The translations under genes and the position numbers were made by a program. The notes beneath the pieces are model-generated. The model saw nothing but the letters and a program-made list of their open reading frames with translations, made no database searches and was not told the DNA's origin. From Alphaproteobacteria bacterium UBA4588 (lineage in GTDB: Bacteria; Pseudomonadota; Alphaproteobacteria; Puniceispirillales; Puniceispirillaceae), in NCBI GenBank assembly GCA_949529445.1, contig CATISA010000018.1, positions 28,444-92,443 on the forward strand: DNA of 64,000 nucleotides, in the 5' to 3' direction. Position 1 is the stretch's first letter, and every line of letters starts with the position of its first letter. Shown in pieces: positions 1-9,697 of this stretch.

Positions 1-1
1 T

Positions 2-811
2 GTGCTCTCTGAATGGGCGGGACTTGGCTATTATGCGCGTGCCCGCAATCTGCACAAAGCAGCACAGCTTATCTCCACCGACTATAATGGCATCTTTCCC
101 GATGATTATGAGACATTACAGACATTACCAGGGATAGGGCCTTATACTGCCGGCGCTATTGCTGCTATTGCCTTTGATAAGCCAGCCATCGTTATTGATG
201 GTAATATTGAGCGGGTGCTGATGCGTCTGATGGGGCTAAAGGCGCAGGTTGCTGAAGTAAAGCCAATTTTGCGGGTGGCCTATACGCAACTTATTCCAGC
301 AACAAATCGATCTGATTTTCCACAAGCATTAATGGATATTGGCGCTTCTATTTGCCTGCCTAGAAATCCGCGATGTGCTCATTGTCCGCTGAAAGCGCAG
401 TGCCGTGCTGATGAGGACGGGCTGGCAGCGGATATTCCGGTAAAGCCTGTAAAGATAGAAAAGCCGGTTAGAGCAGGTGCTGTTTATATTCTAACAGCCC
501 AGAATGGAGATGTAATGATGTATCACCGCCCGCAGCGTGGGCTTTTGGGAGGGATGCTGTCTTTTCCGTCAGCAGGGTGGGATAAATCAGCCTTAACCAT
601 ACCCAAGATAGCGGGTCTTGATGATATTGTTTGGCAGAAAAGTCCTAGGATTATCCGGCATGTTTTTACCCATTTTACAGCCGAAATGAGCATCTATTCT
701 GCCACAGCACATCCTTTATTCATGCCGCCTGAGCCTTATGGCTGGCACCGGCCTATTGCCGATGATTGGCCACGATTAATGGCGAAATGCTTTCTTGATA
801 TTACCCTTTAA
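2..811 (+). CDS. mutY: A/G-specific adenine glycosylase MutY, 5' end cut by window edge
   Basis: Base excision repair enzyme that removes adenine mispaired with 8-oxoguanine. The visible 269 residues hold the helix-hairpin-helix (LPGIGPYTAGAIAAIAF), the catalytic aspartate in VIDGNIERVL, and the four-cysteine [4Fe-4S] loop with C-x6-C-x2-C-x5-C spacing (CLPRNPRCAHCPLKAQC). The C-terminal half fits the NUDIX-like 8-oxoG recognition domain. The frame is open to the left edge, so the true start and the catalytic glutamate region lie outside the window. It converges on purH with a 3 bp gap. Confidence 0.95.
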   Translation: MLSEWAGLGYYARARNLHKAAQLISTDYNGIFPDDYETLQTLPGIGPYTAGAIAAIAFDKPAIVIDGNIERVLMRLMGLKAQVAEVKPILRVAYTQLIPATNRSDFPQALMDIGASICLPRNPRCAHCPLKAQCRADEDGLAADIPVKPVKIEKPVRAGAVYILTAQNGDVMMYHRPQRGLLGGMLSFPSAGWDKSALTIPKIAGLDDIVWQKSPRIIRHVFTHFTAEMSIYSATAHPLFMPPEPYGWHRPIADDWPRLMAKCFLDITL

Positions 812-814
812 GGC

Positions 815-2410
815 TTAGTGATTAAAGTGACGTTGGCCTGTAAAGCCCATCACGATGCCTGCTTCATCTGCTGCAGCAATAACCTCGTCATCGCGCATTG
901 AGCCCCCTGGCTGGATAACTGCCTGAGCCCCGGCATCAATAGCAGTCAGCAAGCCATCAGCAAACGGAAAGAAGGCATCAGAGGCTACAACAGAGCCAAT
1001 TGTGCGTGGTGCATCCCAGCCATGATGGGCTGCCATATCAGCTGCTTTTTGTGCTGCAATCCGGCAGGAATCCACACGGCTCATCTGGCCGGCGCCAATA
1101 CCAGCTGAGATACCGTCTTTTACATAGACGATGGCATTTGATTTCACATGTTTGGTAATTTTCCATGCCATCATCATATCATTAACTTGTGCTGCACTTG
1201 GCTTGGCTTTGGTCACAATATTCAGCTCATCAGCCGTAAAGCCTTTGGTGTCGGCATCTTGCACAAGATAGCCGCCCAGAATGGATTTTACGGCTACTGC
1301 CGGCGCTTGGGGATTCGGCATACTTCCTGTTAAAAGTAGTCTCAGATTCTGTTTTTGCGCTAAAATTTCTGTAGCTTCATCCGTTGCTTCCGGTGCAATG
1401 ACGACTTCAGTAAAGAGCCCGGCAATTTCACGTGCTACATCAGCATCGAGCATCCGGTTGCAGGCAATAATACCGCCAAAGGCACTGACGGGGTCTGCTG
1501 CCAACGCATCACGCCATGCCCCAACAAGCGAGCTATTACTGGCAACGCCGCAGGGGTTTGCATGTTTGATAATGGCTATTGTCGGCGCCTCAAATTCTGC
1601 AACAAGTTTCAGGGCGGCATCGGTGTCATTGATATTATTATAGGAAAGAGGTTTTCCTTGGATTTGTGTAGCGTTTACAACAGACGGGCCATCTTCTCCA
1701 CTGTGATAGATTGCGGCTGATTGATGCGGATTTTCACCATATCGTAAGACAGCATTTCTGCGCCCTGTCACCAAAAGGTTTGGGGCAAAGCTGCTAGTGT
1801 CAGCCTCATTTGTTTGCGTTGTTAGCCAGTCGGTTATCATTTTGTCATAGGCAGATGTTCGCGCAAAAGCCTTGGCAGCGTATCGGCGTCGCATGTCGGC
1901 GCTGACAGTCCCGCCATTATCTAATGAATCAGCTATGTCATCATAATCAGACGGGTCTGTAACGACAGTTACAAAGGGATGGTTCTTAGCAGCGGCGCGT
2001 ATCATTGCAGGGCCACCAATATCAATATTTTCAACCGCTGTTTCGAAATCAGCCCCGCGCGCAATTGTATCAGCAAAGGGATAGAGATTGACCACAAGCA
2101 TATCAATTTCACCAATGCCATGTTCGTCAAGCGCTGCAAGATGTTCTGGCTTGTCACGTCGTGCCAGCACACCGCCATGAATGGCAGGATGTAATGTTTT
2201 TACGCGCCCATCCATAATTTCAGGAAAGCCTGTCACTTCAGAGACGTCGGTTACATCGCATCCAGCATCACGCAAGAGGCGTGCTGTTCCACCAGTTGAG
2301 AGCAGCCTGATACCTGCCCTGCCAAGGCGCTGGGCAAAAGATTCAATTCCAGTTTTGTCGGAAACAGAAATCAGAGCTGTTTTAATCTGGCGCGGGCCGA
2401 CATCAAACAT
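815..2410 (-). CDS. purH: Bifunctional AICAR transformylase / IMP cyclohydrolase
   Basis: Catalyses the last two steps of de novo IMP synthesis: formyl transfer from 10-formyl-THF to AICAR, then ring closure. The 531 residues match the usual length. The N-terminal MGS-like cyclohydrolase domain shows [19 protein letters not shown], and the transformylase domain carries the catalytic Lys-His in [11 protein letters not shown]. The ATG at 2410 has AAGGAG about 11 nt upstream. It follows the heparinase-like gene and rsmB on the same strand, an order common in alphaproteobacteria, and it uses the folate one-carbon pool that the methylamine pathway in this window could feed. Confidence 0.97.
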   Translation of the reverse strand: MFDVGPRQIKTALISVSDKTGIESFAQRLGRAGIRLLSTGGTARLLRDAGCDVTDVSEVTGFPEIMDGRVKTLHPAIHGGVLARRDKPEHLAALDEHGIGEIDMLVVNLYPFADTIARGADFETAVENIDIGGPAMIRAAAKNHPFVTVVTDPSDYDDIADSLDNGGTVSADMRRRYAAKAFARTSAYDKMITDWLTTQTNEADTSSFAPNLLVTGRRNAVLRYGENPHQSAAIYHSGEDGPSVVNATQIQGKPLSYNNINDTDAALKLVAEFEAPTIAIIKHANPCGVASNSSLVGAWRDALAADPVSAFGGIIACNRMLDADVAREIAGLFTEVVIAPEATDEATEILAQKQNLRLLLTGSMPNPQAPAVAVKSILGGYLVQDADTKGFTADELNIVTKAKPSAAQVNDMMMAWKITKHVKSNAIVYVKDGISAGIGAGQMSRVDSCRIAAQKAADMAAHHGWDAPRTIGSVVASDAFFPFADGLLTAIDAGAQAVIQPGGSMRDDEVIAAADEAGIVMGFTGQRHFNH

Positions 2411-2572
2411 CGATAGGGAACTCCTTATGAGTAGGTTAATTTATCGCCGTATCAGGCAGCATGGAGTAAGCGAGCCTCGTGAAGTTCAGGATGCCACAGC
2501 GCTGACAGGACTAAAGTTAGGCAGGTTATGGACCAAAACAGGTCTGGATAACAAGGTATGAATTTGCCGCAG

Positions 2573-4174
2573 TTAGATTTTTAGGCTTCGCTGGAATGCC
2601 CAGTTAACAACAAGGCTTCCAACTGTTTGGATTTGGTCAGCGGTGCTACGCACAACGATTTGCTGGCAGCTCATGCGCCGGCCCTGATCAATATAGAGTG
2701 ATGTATCAAGGCTGACCCGTCCACCTTTCGATTTAAAGACCCATCCAGCGTTCTGACCACGAATTTTTAGTAAGATATGGCCGCCTCCTATCATGGCAGC
2801 ACTCACCCCGGGGTGAAGATGAAATCTGATAATGGCTTCTGATGGAATTTCACCTGGTGCACTTGTGTAGGTCAGCTTATCTTGTCCTCGCAGATTGCCG
2901 CCGCCCATTGCTAGGAATAACTGCCGGCTATGCAAGAGCCCGTGTGAGCGCTCATATCCTCCGTGGGTAAGGCTTATGAGACTGCCACCTGTGGCAGGGC
3001 CAACATCGCAGTCTATCACGCTTGCAAAGCGGTTTCTGAAAGCCGCCTCATTATCGAGCCCATCCAGTGTTAGTGTAGAATGAGCTGCCGTCTGGCTCAG
3101 GACAGTATTCAAGCGCCTATCTGGGCTTGTCTGTCCAGAATTAACAATCAGCATATGACTGCCAACCGAAAATTCAAAAGCCGAGGTGCTTGCACAGATA
3201 TTGGCCTCGGCATTTTGACTACTGCCAGTGTCACAGATAAGCGTATTGCGGCCTGATGCAAGCCGGCTAAAGCCTGTTTCCGGTGCATGCTGGATGGAGC
3301 GGATACGTCCATTTACCCGGCTCAGAACCTCATTAATATTATCTACAGAGCTGCTCCCTGCTAGATTGAACTGGGCAAACTGACCGTTCCCGTGACGCCA
3401 GATTTTGGCAATGGCAGCCATCTGGGGAATGATTTCATCAAAAATAGGAAAGTCTATCTGGCCAACATGGGCTAATGCCATCCGGCACTCAAGGATAATC
3501 CGCATGACCTCGAGATGCTGTTCAGGCTGTCGGCTTTTATGTCCCCCATCCTGATACAGTTGAAATTTCACTTTTGGCACAATCAGATTACACAAGGCTT
3601 CAACATCACGTGCGCTTTTATAAAAAACAGCCTGGGCAATAATCAGCCCGCGCAAGGCAGAAAGCTGGGCAATGCCTGTTGGCATCCGCTGCCAATCAAG
3701 TGCAAGGCAGCGTGCTTGAAGGGCAAGTGATGCAGCTAATGCTGTCTGAAAACTCTCATCAGCAGAATCGCCAAACCATCCATAGCAAAACAGTAAGGTC
3801 GATAACCGCTTGCCAATAATGTCAGGGCGCCAGCTCACCGCTGACCAAGACCGGTTCTGGGTCATCCAGTAGGTGAGGTGAGTGCGCACAAGTCCGCGGC
3901 CAGCAGTGCCGCCAGCTTCACGTACATCACGAATCCACTCAAAGCTATGATAGCTAGGGTCGGCCATATTTTCAGCGTTAGGGTGCTCGGAGACCGGCGT
4001 GCCATTCTTTTCAGTACCGCGCCACGGGTCTGATAATGTGACTAAAGGTAGAACAGGATTTTCGCCACGTAACTGCCATGTGAAAAGCCGCGATTTACGG
4101 AACAGCTTTTCTAACTTGGTTAGCTCCCAGCGGAAGGAAACGGAGTCATGCTCTAACGAGGTGTGTGGCAACAT
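2573..4174 (-). CDS. Heparinase II/III family protein
   Basis: A 533-residue protein resembling the alphaproteobacterial heparinase II/III-like family, with an alpha-helical toroid N-terminal half and a beta-sandwich C-terminal half. The segment AAHSTLTLDG near residue 360 is the family's conserved histidine-containing stretch. These proteins are usually found between rsmB and purH, as here, and may act on cell-envelope polysaccharide; the substrate is not known. No signal peptide is evident at the chosen start. The gap to rsmB is 47 bp, so one transcript is likely. Confidence 0.8.
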   Translation of the reverse strand: MLPHTSLEHDSVSFRWELTKLEKLFRKSRLFTWQLRGENPVLPLVTLSDPWRGTEKNGTPVSEHPNAENMADPSYHSFEWIRDVREAGGTAGRGLVRTHLTYWMTQNRSWSAVSWRPDIIGKRLSTLLFCYGWFGDSADESFQTALAASLALQARCLALDWQRMPTGIAQLSALRGLIIAQAVFYKSARDVEALCNLIVPKVKFQLYQDGGHKSRQPEQHLEVMRIILECRMALAHVGQIDFPIFDEIIPQMAAIAKIWRHGNGQFAQFNLAGSSSVDNINEVLSRVNGRIRSIQHAPETGFSRLASGRNTLICDTGSSQNAEANICASTSAFEFSVGSHMLIVNSGQTSPDRRLNTVLSQTAAHSTLTLDGLDNEAAFRNRFASVIDCDVGPATGGSLISLTHGGYERSHGLLHSRQLFLAMGGGNLRGQDKLTYTSAPGEIPSEAIIRFHLHPGVSAAMIGGGHILLKIRGQNAGWVFKSKGGRVSLDTSLYIDQGRRMSCQQIVVRSTADQIQTVGSLVVNWAFQRSLKI

Positions 4175-4221
4175 TAAATTCTACTCTGATGAAGAATTCG
4201 GCGATATCAGCACTGAGGTTA

Positions 4222-5694
4222 TTATGACCTAACAGGTTGTAACCGCGCAACGAAAAACCCATCACATCCCGTGCCAGCATTTGCAGAATCAGAGCTGATA
4301 TGATCAAGACAGGAGGGCAGGATACGCGCCCAGCCTTTAGGATGAGACGCGGCTGAAAAGATCCCGAGTTCGGTTTCTGTGAAAGGCAGAAGTCGGGCCT
4401 GACCTGTTGCCAGAATAGTCTCTATCACTTCTTCGCCCTCTTCGGGCTGAAGCGAGCATGTAACATAAAATAGCGCGCCATCATTTACGACCCAGTTAAG
4501 AGAGCGTTCGAGCAGAGCGATTTGTGTTTGCTGGAGCCGCATCAAATCGGGTGCTTTTTTGTGCAAAAAGATATCAGGATGACGCCGGAAAGTTCCTGTT
4601 GCAGAGCAAGGTGCATCAAGAATGATGAAATCAGATTGATACGGCGGTGTGTAATCCAGAATGTCAGCTTCAACAACCTCAGCAGAGAGTGAAAGACGTG
4701 CGAGATTATGATGTAACAGCGCTAGCCGGTCTGGATCTTTTTCGACTGCGCAGACACGTGCTCCTGCTGCTGCAAGCTGGGCTGTTTTACCACCTGGTGC
4801 TGCACATAAATCAAGTACAGTTTTGTTGCTCAGACTGCCGCCTTGCGAGGCTATCAGCATTTCGGCAGGTAGGGCTGCTGCTGCATCTTGTATCCACCAT
4901 GCGCCCTCATCATAGCCAGGTATTGCGCGAATATCACCAAGCGGGGGACAGCGTACAATGTGTGAGGTAAGAACCTGTCCGCCCAGCGTTTCAGCCCAGA
5001 ATGCGGCATCATTCTTCACAGCAATATCAAGCGGCGGCACGGCCATTGCCTGTTCGGCTAATTTGGTAAGTTCAGCTGCCCCCCATGAGTCACGCCAACG
5101 AGACGCTAGTCCCCGGGGAAGGTTTTCGATAATATTGGTGGCAGCAAGACGGTCGTCTAATTCGCGTTGTAAGCGCCTAAGAACAGCATTCACCATGCCT
5201 GATTTGCGCGGTGCAAGAACGTGTTTTGCGAGCTCAACAGTCGTATCAATAGAGGCATGGGCTTCGGTACCGATAAAGACTAGTTGAGCGATTCCAATCA
5301 TCAAAATAATCCGCGTTGGCATGTCCGTTTCTGGAGTCACCAGAGGAGCAAGAAGAGACGCTATCTGGCCATTTCTGCGCAGGCATGTTGCAATCAGCAG
5401 GCGGGCAAAACTACGGTCGCGTTGCTCAAGCTCAGCCAGTGGTTGATGCGCATTAACAGCGTCTGCCAGCATTTTATGATGGATGATGATGTCTGTTAGA
5501 ATATGAAACGCAGCCGACCGGCTGGATAAGACATTCTTCATCTTTGGCATGGATGGGACGCGCGGCTCAGACTGAGCACGATGCGATGATGACCTGCTAC
5601 CTGAATGAGGCCGGCTCCGCTTCTTGTGTTTCAGCGGTGGGCGCTTCTTCAAACTTAATTTAGGACGTGCTTTTGAGGAGGGTGTATCGTTCAT
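4222..5694 (-). CDS. rsmB: RsmB/NOP-family 16S rRNA cytosine-C5 methyltransferase
   Basis: SAM-dependent rRNA m5C methyltransferase. A lysine/arginine-rich N-terminus (about residues 1-50) precedes a NusB-like RNA-binding domain and a Rossmann methyltransferase domain. The SAM motif LDLCAAPGGKTAQLAAAG, the motif IV cysteine in DAPCSATG and the motif VI cysteine in TCSLQPEEGE are all present, so both catalytic cysteines are intact. At 490 residues it is slightly longer than the E. coli enzyme because of the basic tail. It heads the rsmB/heparinase-like/purH group and is divergent from the SDHAF4-like gene. Confidence 0.92.
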   Translation of the reverse strand: MNDTPSSKARPKLSLKKRPPLKHKKRSRPHSGSRSSSHRAQSEPRVPSMPKMKNVLSSRSAAFHILTDIIIHHKMLADAVNAHQPLAELEQRDRSFARLLIATCLRRNGQIASLLAPLVTPETDMPTRIILMIGIAQLVFIGTEAHASIDTTVELAKHVLAPRKSGMVNAVLRRLQRELDDRLAATNIIENLPRGLASRWRDSWGAAELTKLAEQAMAVPPLDIAVKNDAAFWAETLGGQVLTSHIVRCPPLGDIRAIPGYDEGAWWIQDAAAALPAEMLIASQGGSLSNKTVLDLCAAPGGKTAQLAAAGARVCAVEKDPDRLALLHHNLARLSLSAEVVEADILDYTPPYQSDFIILDAPCSATGTFRRHPDIFLHKKAPDLMRLQQTQIALLERSLNWVVNDGALFYVTCSLQPEEGEEVIETILATGQARLLPFTETELGIFSAASHPKGWARILPSCLDHISSDSANAGTGCDGFFVARLQPVRS

Positions 5695-5880
5695 AGGCGC
5701 GAATAAACCAGACGCGCTTGCTCTTGTCTATCACCTTGGCATGATTTGATAACGATTCAGATGGGGATTGTAGCAGATTAGCTTGTCTTAGTCGCTGGAC
5801 TGCCTATATGAACAAATGTGCTATATAATAGTGAAGGCGGCGCATTATATGCCCTCCGATCAGATTGCAGGAGACATGAA

Positions 5881-6051
5881 ATGACCTCACAGAATGAAAA
5901 AGAGTCATCTAAGACGCTGCCATCTACCCCTCAAGCGGCGAAAGATGAAGACACGCATAATACTATGCCGCCCGAAAGGAATGGTCCCAAAGGTCCGGAG
6001 CCAACGCGTTATGGTGATTGGGAAAATGGTGGCAGATGCACCGATTTTTAG
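5881..6051 (+). CDS. DUF1674 / SDHAF4-like protein
   Basis: A 56-residue protein ending in the DUF1674 signature GPKGPEPTRYGDWENGGRC. The family includes SDHAF4, which assists flavinylated succinate dehydrogenase assembly in mitochondria; the same role here is inferred. The first half is low-complexity and charged. The ATG at 5881 is preceded by GGAGA about 6 nt upstream. An in-frame upstream start at 5818 would add residues unlike the family and lacks a good ribosome site. A TATAAT hexamer sits at 5824-5829. The pairing with rsmB is typical of alphaproteobacteria. Confidence 0.85.
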   Translation: MTSQNEKESSKTLPSTPQAAKDEDTHNTMPPERNGPKGPEPTRYGDWENGGRCTDF

Positions 6052-6112
6052 CACGACATATAGCCAAGCCTTTCATGAGGTCTGGAATTGTCATTGAAAA
6101 AGAGAGCTGCTT

Positions 6113-6457
6113 ATGACTCCCCGTCTCACAACAGAACTTCTTGTAAAAGCAAGTATTCGCGCTGCTGAACAGATTGGCATATTTGCAAGCATCGTGCGTC
6201 ATGGCGATGATAAGGCAGGAGCGCTTTTCGTTGAGTTGGATGTTGCGCCAGGACAGGCAGCGCTTCTGGTGCGGCGGAGCAGTTTTGAGGGTGGTTTTGA
6301 GTGGGATAGGCTGACTGGTGAGGGATTTGTTTCTGCACAGGACGTCTCAGAGCGATTGGCGCGTGAAATTGACCGTGACCCTGATTGCTGGGTCATTTCT
6401 GTTCAGGATAATCAGGGGCGCAATATTTTTACCCTTGAAGAGCAGTCAAAAAATTAA
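6113..6457 (+). CDS. DUF1491 family protein
   Basis: A 114-residue protein that I recognise as DUF1491 from its overall pattern: an N-terminal LTTELLVKASIRAAEQ helix, a GALFVELD strand, and RLAREIDRDPDCWVISVQD near the C-terminus. The family is nearly confined to alphaproteobacteria and has no established function. It lies 61 bp after the SDHAF4-like gene on the same strand and has no signal peptide or membrane segment. Confidence 0.8.
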   Translation: MTPRLTTELLVKASIRAAEQIGIFASIVRHGDDKAGALFVELDVAPGQAALLVRRSSFEGGFEWDRLTGEGFVSAQDVSERLAREIDRDPDCWVISVQDNQGRNIFTLEEQSKN

Positions 6458-6573
6458 ACCGGTTTGATGGAATGTATGGGCTTTCATTTGCCACATCCTA
6501 TGATTTCGCCTATACACACGGCAGAATTTTTACGGCCTCTTCTCGCCCCATATCTAATCTGAATGGATAGCAA

Positions 6574-7911
6574 ATGTCAGACGCCATTATCATTCATACG
6601 CTCTCGCAGCTGAACATAGAACAGATCCGCACATTGCAGGCCCGCACCGAAGATGACCTTACCCAGTTTACTGAGAAGGTTATTCCGATCATTGACGATG
6701 TAAGGTTACGTGGTGATGATGCTTTGCATGAGTATGCCACGAAGTTTGATGGTGCAGATATGGATGGCAAAGCTATCCTTGCGAGCTCGCAGGAGATCAA
6801 GCAAGCCTATGACAAGCTCGATGGCAAGCTGATAGAGGCACTTGAATATGCTGCTGATAATATTCGCAGATTTCATGAACGCCAGAAGCCAGAGGCTGAA
6901 TGGCAGATGGAAATTCGCCCCGGCATCTTTGTCGGAGAGCGTGCCTACCCAATAGATAAAGTCGCACTCTATTCACCGCGCGGTAAGGGCTCCTTCCCGT
7001 CGGTGACATTAATGACGGCAATACCAGCAATTGTTGCTGGTGTGCCAGAGCCGATTATTTTGACGCCGCCTGGACAGGATGGGATGATTGACCCGGCAAC
7101 ATTGGTAGCTGCTGATTTGGCTGGTGTATCGCAGATTGCCAAAGCAGGCGGTGCGCAGGCAGTTGCAGCGGCCGCCTTTGGGACTGCCTCTATTCCGAAA
7201 TGTCGGAAAATAGAAGGGCCGGGGAGTCCATGGTTTGTTGCTGCAAAACGCTTGCTTGCCAATAAGATAGACTCGCGCCTTCCTGCTGGACCTAGCGAAG
7301 TTATTATTTTTGCCGATGGCACTCTTGACGCCCGCCTTGCAGCGCTTGATATTCTGATTGAATCAGAACATGGTGCCGATAGTTCAGCCTTTCTTGTGAC
7401 CACATCTGCAGAATTAGCACAGCAGGTGACGGCTATTCTGCCGGAATATATGGCGCAAATGTCTGATGAGAGGGCTACTTATGCCCGTGCAGTCCTGACA
7501 GGTAATAATGGCGGGATTGTGCTGGCAGAGACAAATGAAGATGCCTACCGGTTTATTAATGAATATGCACCAGAGCATTGCCAAATTTTATCAGCTGCGC
7601 CGGATGCACATATCGCAGCTCTGACAACAGCATCTGAAATTCTGACAGGCCCTTACAGTGCAGGCTCACTTGCTAATTATATGATGGGGCCGAATTGCGT
7701 ATTGCCAACATCCGGTGCAGCACATGCCCATTCGCCCCTTGGTGTTCATGATTTTATTCGTACAGCATCTCTTGGCAGGGTTGAAGCTGCCGGTTTTGAC
7801 GAAATGGCGCCGCTAACCGAAATATTTGCTCGTTATGAAGGGTTTGATGCTCATGCAAATGCTGTTTCTGATATTAGACGCGCAATACTAGCCGAGAGTG
7901 AGGAAGTTTAG
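6574..7911 (+). CDS. Histidinol dehydrogenase family protein, probably not a true HisD
   Basis: A 445-residue member of the HisD fold family; histidinol dehydrogenase oxidises L-histidinol to histidine with NAD and zinc. The overall pattern is clear (KAGGAQAVAAAAFGT, LPAGPSEVIIFAD, EYAPEHCQIL, FDAHANAV). Against E. coli HisD as I recall it, the general-base Glu-His pair (326/327) and zinc-ligand His262 and His419 are kept. Gln259 reads Glu (IESEHG rather than SQAEHG), Asp360 reads Asn (ANY rather than GDY) and His367 reads Cys (PNCVLPT rather than TNHVLPT). It lies outside any his operon. A dehydrogenase with another substrate is more likely, as is known for the HisD paralogue HpsN. It abuts dusA directly. 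Confidence 0.75.
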   Translation: MSDAIIIHTLSQLNIEQIRTLQARTEDDLTQFTEKVIPIIDDVRLRGDDALHEYATKFDGADMDGKAILASSQEIKQAYDKLDGKLIEALEYAADNIRRFHERQKPEAEWQMEIRPGIFVGERAYPIDKVALYSPRGKGSFPSVTLMTAIPAIVAGVPEPIILTPPGQDGMIDPATLVAADLAGVSQIAKAGGAQAVAAAAFGTASIPKCRKIEGPGSPWFVAAKRLLANKIDSRLPAGPSEVIIFADGTLDARLAALDILIESEHGADSSAFLVTTSAELAQQVTAILPEYMAQMSDERATYARAVLTGNNGGIVLAETNEDAYRFINEYAPEHCQILSAAPDAHIAALTTASEILTGPYSAGSLANYMMGPNCVLPTSGAAHAHSPLGVHDFIRTASLGRVEAAGFDEMAPLTEIFARYEGFDAHANAVSDIRRAILAESEEV

Positions 7912-8973
7912 GTGAACCCGCTCTTCAAGCAATCTGCCAGCACAGGGTCTAACAGAAAGCTTTCTGATGCTCGGCGCCTATCTGTCGCGCCGATGATGGA
8001 TTGGACAACGCGCCATTGCCGCTATTTCCACCGGCTTCTGGCACCTGAAGCGTTGCTCTTTACAGAAATGGTCACAGCGGAGGCTATTTTACATGCGGGC
8101 CCAAAGCGGTTTTGCCAGCATGATGCCTCAGAACATCCGCTTGCATTGCAGCTTGGCGGCGCAGATGCAGAGCGGCTCGCGGCAGCTGTTGCTGCGGTTG
8201 GGCCATTTGGGTTTGACGAAATTAATCTAAATGTAGGATGCCCGTCTGATAGGGTTCAATCTGGCCGGTTTGGTGCGTGCCTCATGGCAGAGCCAAAACT
8301 TGTTGCAGGGCTTGTGCGTGCGATGAAGTCTGAAACAGAACGGCCGGTCACTGTTAAATGCCGTATTGGGATCGATGATATGGATCCCGAAGAAGGGCTT
8401 GATAGATTTATAGATATTGTGGGTGGGGCTGGCGCTACTGTAATTTATCTCCATGCTCGCAAAGCATGGCTTAACGGGTTGAGTCCAAAAGAAAATAGAG
8501 ATATACCGCCGCTTGATTATGATCGTGCGGCGCGACTGGCTCTACGATACCCAGAGCTTGATATTATTCTTAATGGTGGGCTAACAGATAGTAATCAGAT
8601 TTCAGATGCAATTCTGCCGCTAAATGAGATGTATGGCGCCGCTGTTTTTGCAGGCGTGATGGTTGGTAGGTCAGCTTATCAGACGCCTGACAGGCTAGCA
8701 GATATGGCAGCAGACTATTTTGGTCACTCATCTGCTGATAGATATGATGTTTTGCAGGCAATGACGCACTATGCTGCAACGCAGATGCAAGACGGTATTC
8801 CCCTACATGCGATAACGCGCCATATGTTGGGACTGTTTCACGGTAAAAAAGGCGCCCGTCTCTGGCGGCAGCGTCTTGGCGAAGAAGCTCGAAATGAGGG
8901 CGTATCTGCGGATTTAATATTAATAGCGGCATCATCATGCCTCGCACTATTATCCACTGAAAGGGTTGCTTAA
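7912..8973 (+). CDS. dusA: tRNA-dihydrouridine(20/20a) synthase DusA
   Basis: FMN-dependent reductase that forms dihydrouridine in the tRNA D-loop. DusA-type hallmarks are visible: RLSVAPMMDWTTRHCRYFHR near the N-terminus, NVGCPSDRVQSGRFGACLM containing the catalytic cysteine, and VKCRIGIDD. The GTG start follows the previous stop codon without a gap, so translational coupling with the HisD-like gene is likely; the family core begins near residue 21. Its 353 residues fit the family. Confidence 0.93.
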   Translation: MNPLFKQSASTGSNRKLSDARRLSVAPMMDWTTRHCRYFHRLLAPEALLFTEMVTAEAILHAGPKRFCQHDASEHPLALQLGGADAERLAAAVAAVGPFGFDEINLNVGCPSDRVQSGRFGACLMAEPKLVAGLVRAMKSETERPVTVKCRIGIDDMDPEEGLDRFIDIVGGAGATVIYLHARKAWLNGLSPKENRDIPPLDYDRAARLALRYPELDIILNGGLTDSNQISDAILPLNEMYGAAVFAGVMVGRSAYQTPDRLADMAADYFGHSSADRYDVLQAMTHYAATQMQDGIPLHAITRHMLGLFHGKKGARLWRQRLGEEARNEGVSADLILIAASSCLALLSTERVA

Positions 8974-9546
8974 ATGAGTGTGCAGAAAACAGAGTCGAAA
9001 CCAAAACACCGTGGCTATCTGGAATTTGGCCCGCTTTTACTCTTCTTTGCGACAAACTATTTTACCAAAGACATTATGCTGGCAACGGCTGTCCTGGTTG
9101 CCTCAACGCTTGTTGCTCTTGGCCTGTCTTGGACATTAGATAGGCGGGTCCCAAAACTTGCACTTTTTGGGTGTATTGCTGTCACGCTATTCGGGGGGCT
9201 TGCGCTACATTTTGATGATGAGTGGTATATCAAGATCAAACCAACAGTGATTAGTGGCGGGTTGGCGCTATTTCTTGCTGGTGGGCAGCTTCTGAATAAG
9301 GCCCCGCTGAAAGCCCTGCTAGGGCAACAAATGGCGCTGGATGATGAAGGCTGGCAAAAGGTAACATGGGTGTGGACAGCGATGTTTGCCGTATCTGCAT
9401 GCGCGAATGAAATTGCATGGCGGTTACTCTCAACAGATGACTGGGTTACCTTTAAAACCTTTGGTCTTACTGGTATATCCGTCGTTTTTGCTCTGATGAC
9501 GATGCCGATTATCGCAAAGCATACAAGTGACGAAAAATACCGTTAG
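8974..9546 (+). CDS. YciB/IspZ family septation-type membrane protein
   Basis: An inner-membrane protein of 190 residues with about five hydrophobic segments. Family hallmarks are LEFGPLLLFFATNYF at the N-terminus, a GGLALHFDDEWYIKIKPT segment, and a NEIAWRL...WVTFKTFG stretch near the C-terminus. Members (YciB, also called IspA/IspZ) affect septation and envelope maintenance in enterobacteria and Shigella; the molecular role is unclear. The ATG starts immediately after the dusA stop codon, which suggests co-translation. Confidence 0.87.
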   Translation: MSVQKTESKPKHRGYLEFGPLLLFFATNYFTKDIMLATAVLVASTLVALGLSWTLDRRVPKLALFGCIAVTLFGGLALHFDDEWYIKIKPTVISGGLALFLAGGQLLNKAPLKALLGQQMALDDEGWQKVTWVWTAMFAVSACANEIAWRLLSTDDWVTFKTFGLTGISVVFALMTMPIIAKHTSDEKYR

Positions 9547-9697
9547 GGAGGGCTGGGGAGCGCGTTATGTCGCACTCGTGATAGATTCAGTCGCGCCGCG
9601 TAGTCACACAATCTAATGAATCATTCAAGTGAAGAGAGTAAGACTAATACGAGTATCGTTTTTTCAGGTGTGATGCCGCCTGCAGGAGGATTAATCA

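Noticed and set aside
2411..2572. Possible small gene between purH and the heparinase-like gene
   Set aside because: Frames here extend antisense into purH and show no family features; the gap more likely holds purH leader sequence.
9547..9697. Possible cobalamin riboswitch upstream of the corrinoid operon
   Set aside because: Only about 150 bp are available and no B12-box-like or typical junction sequence could be recognised.
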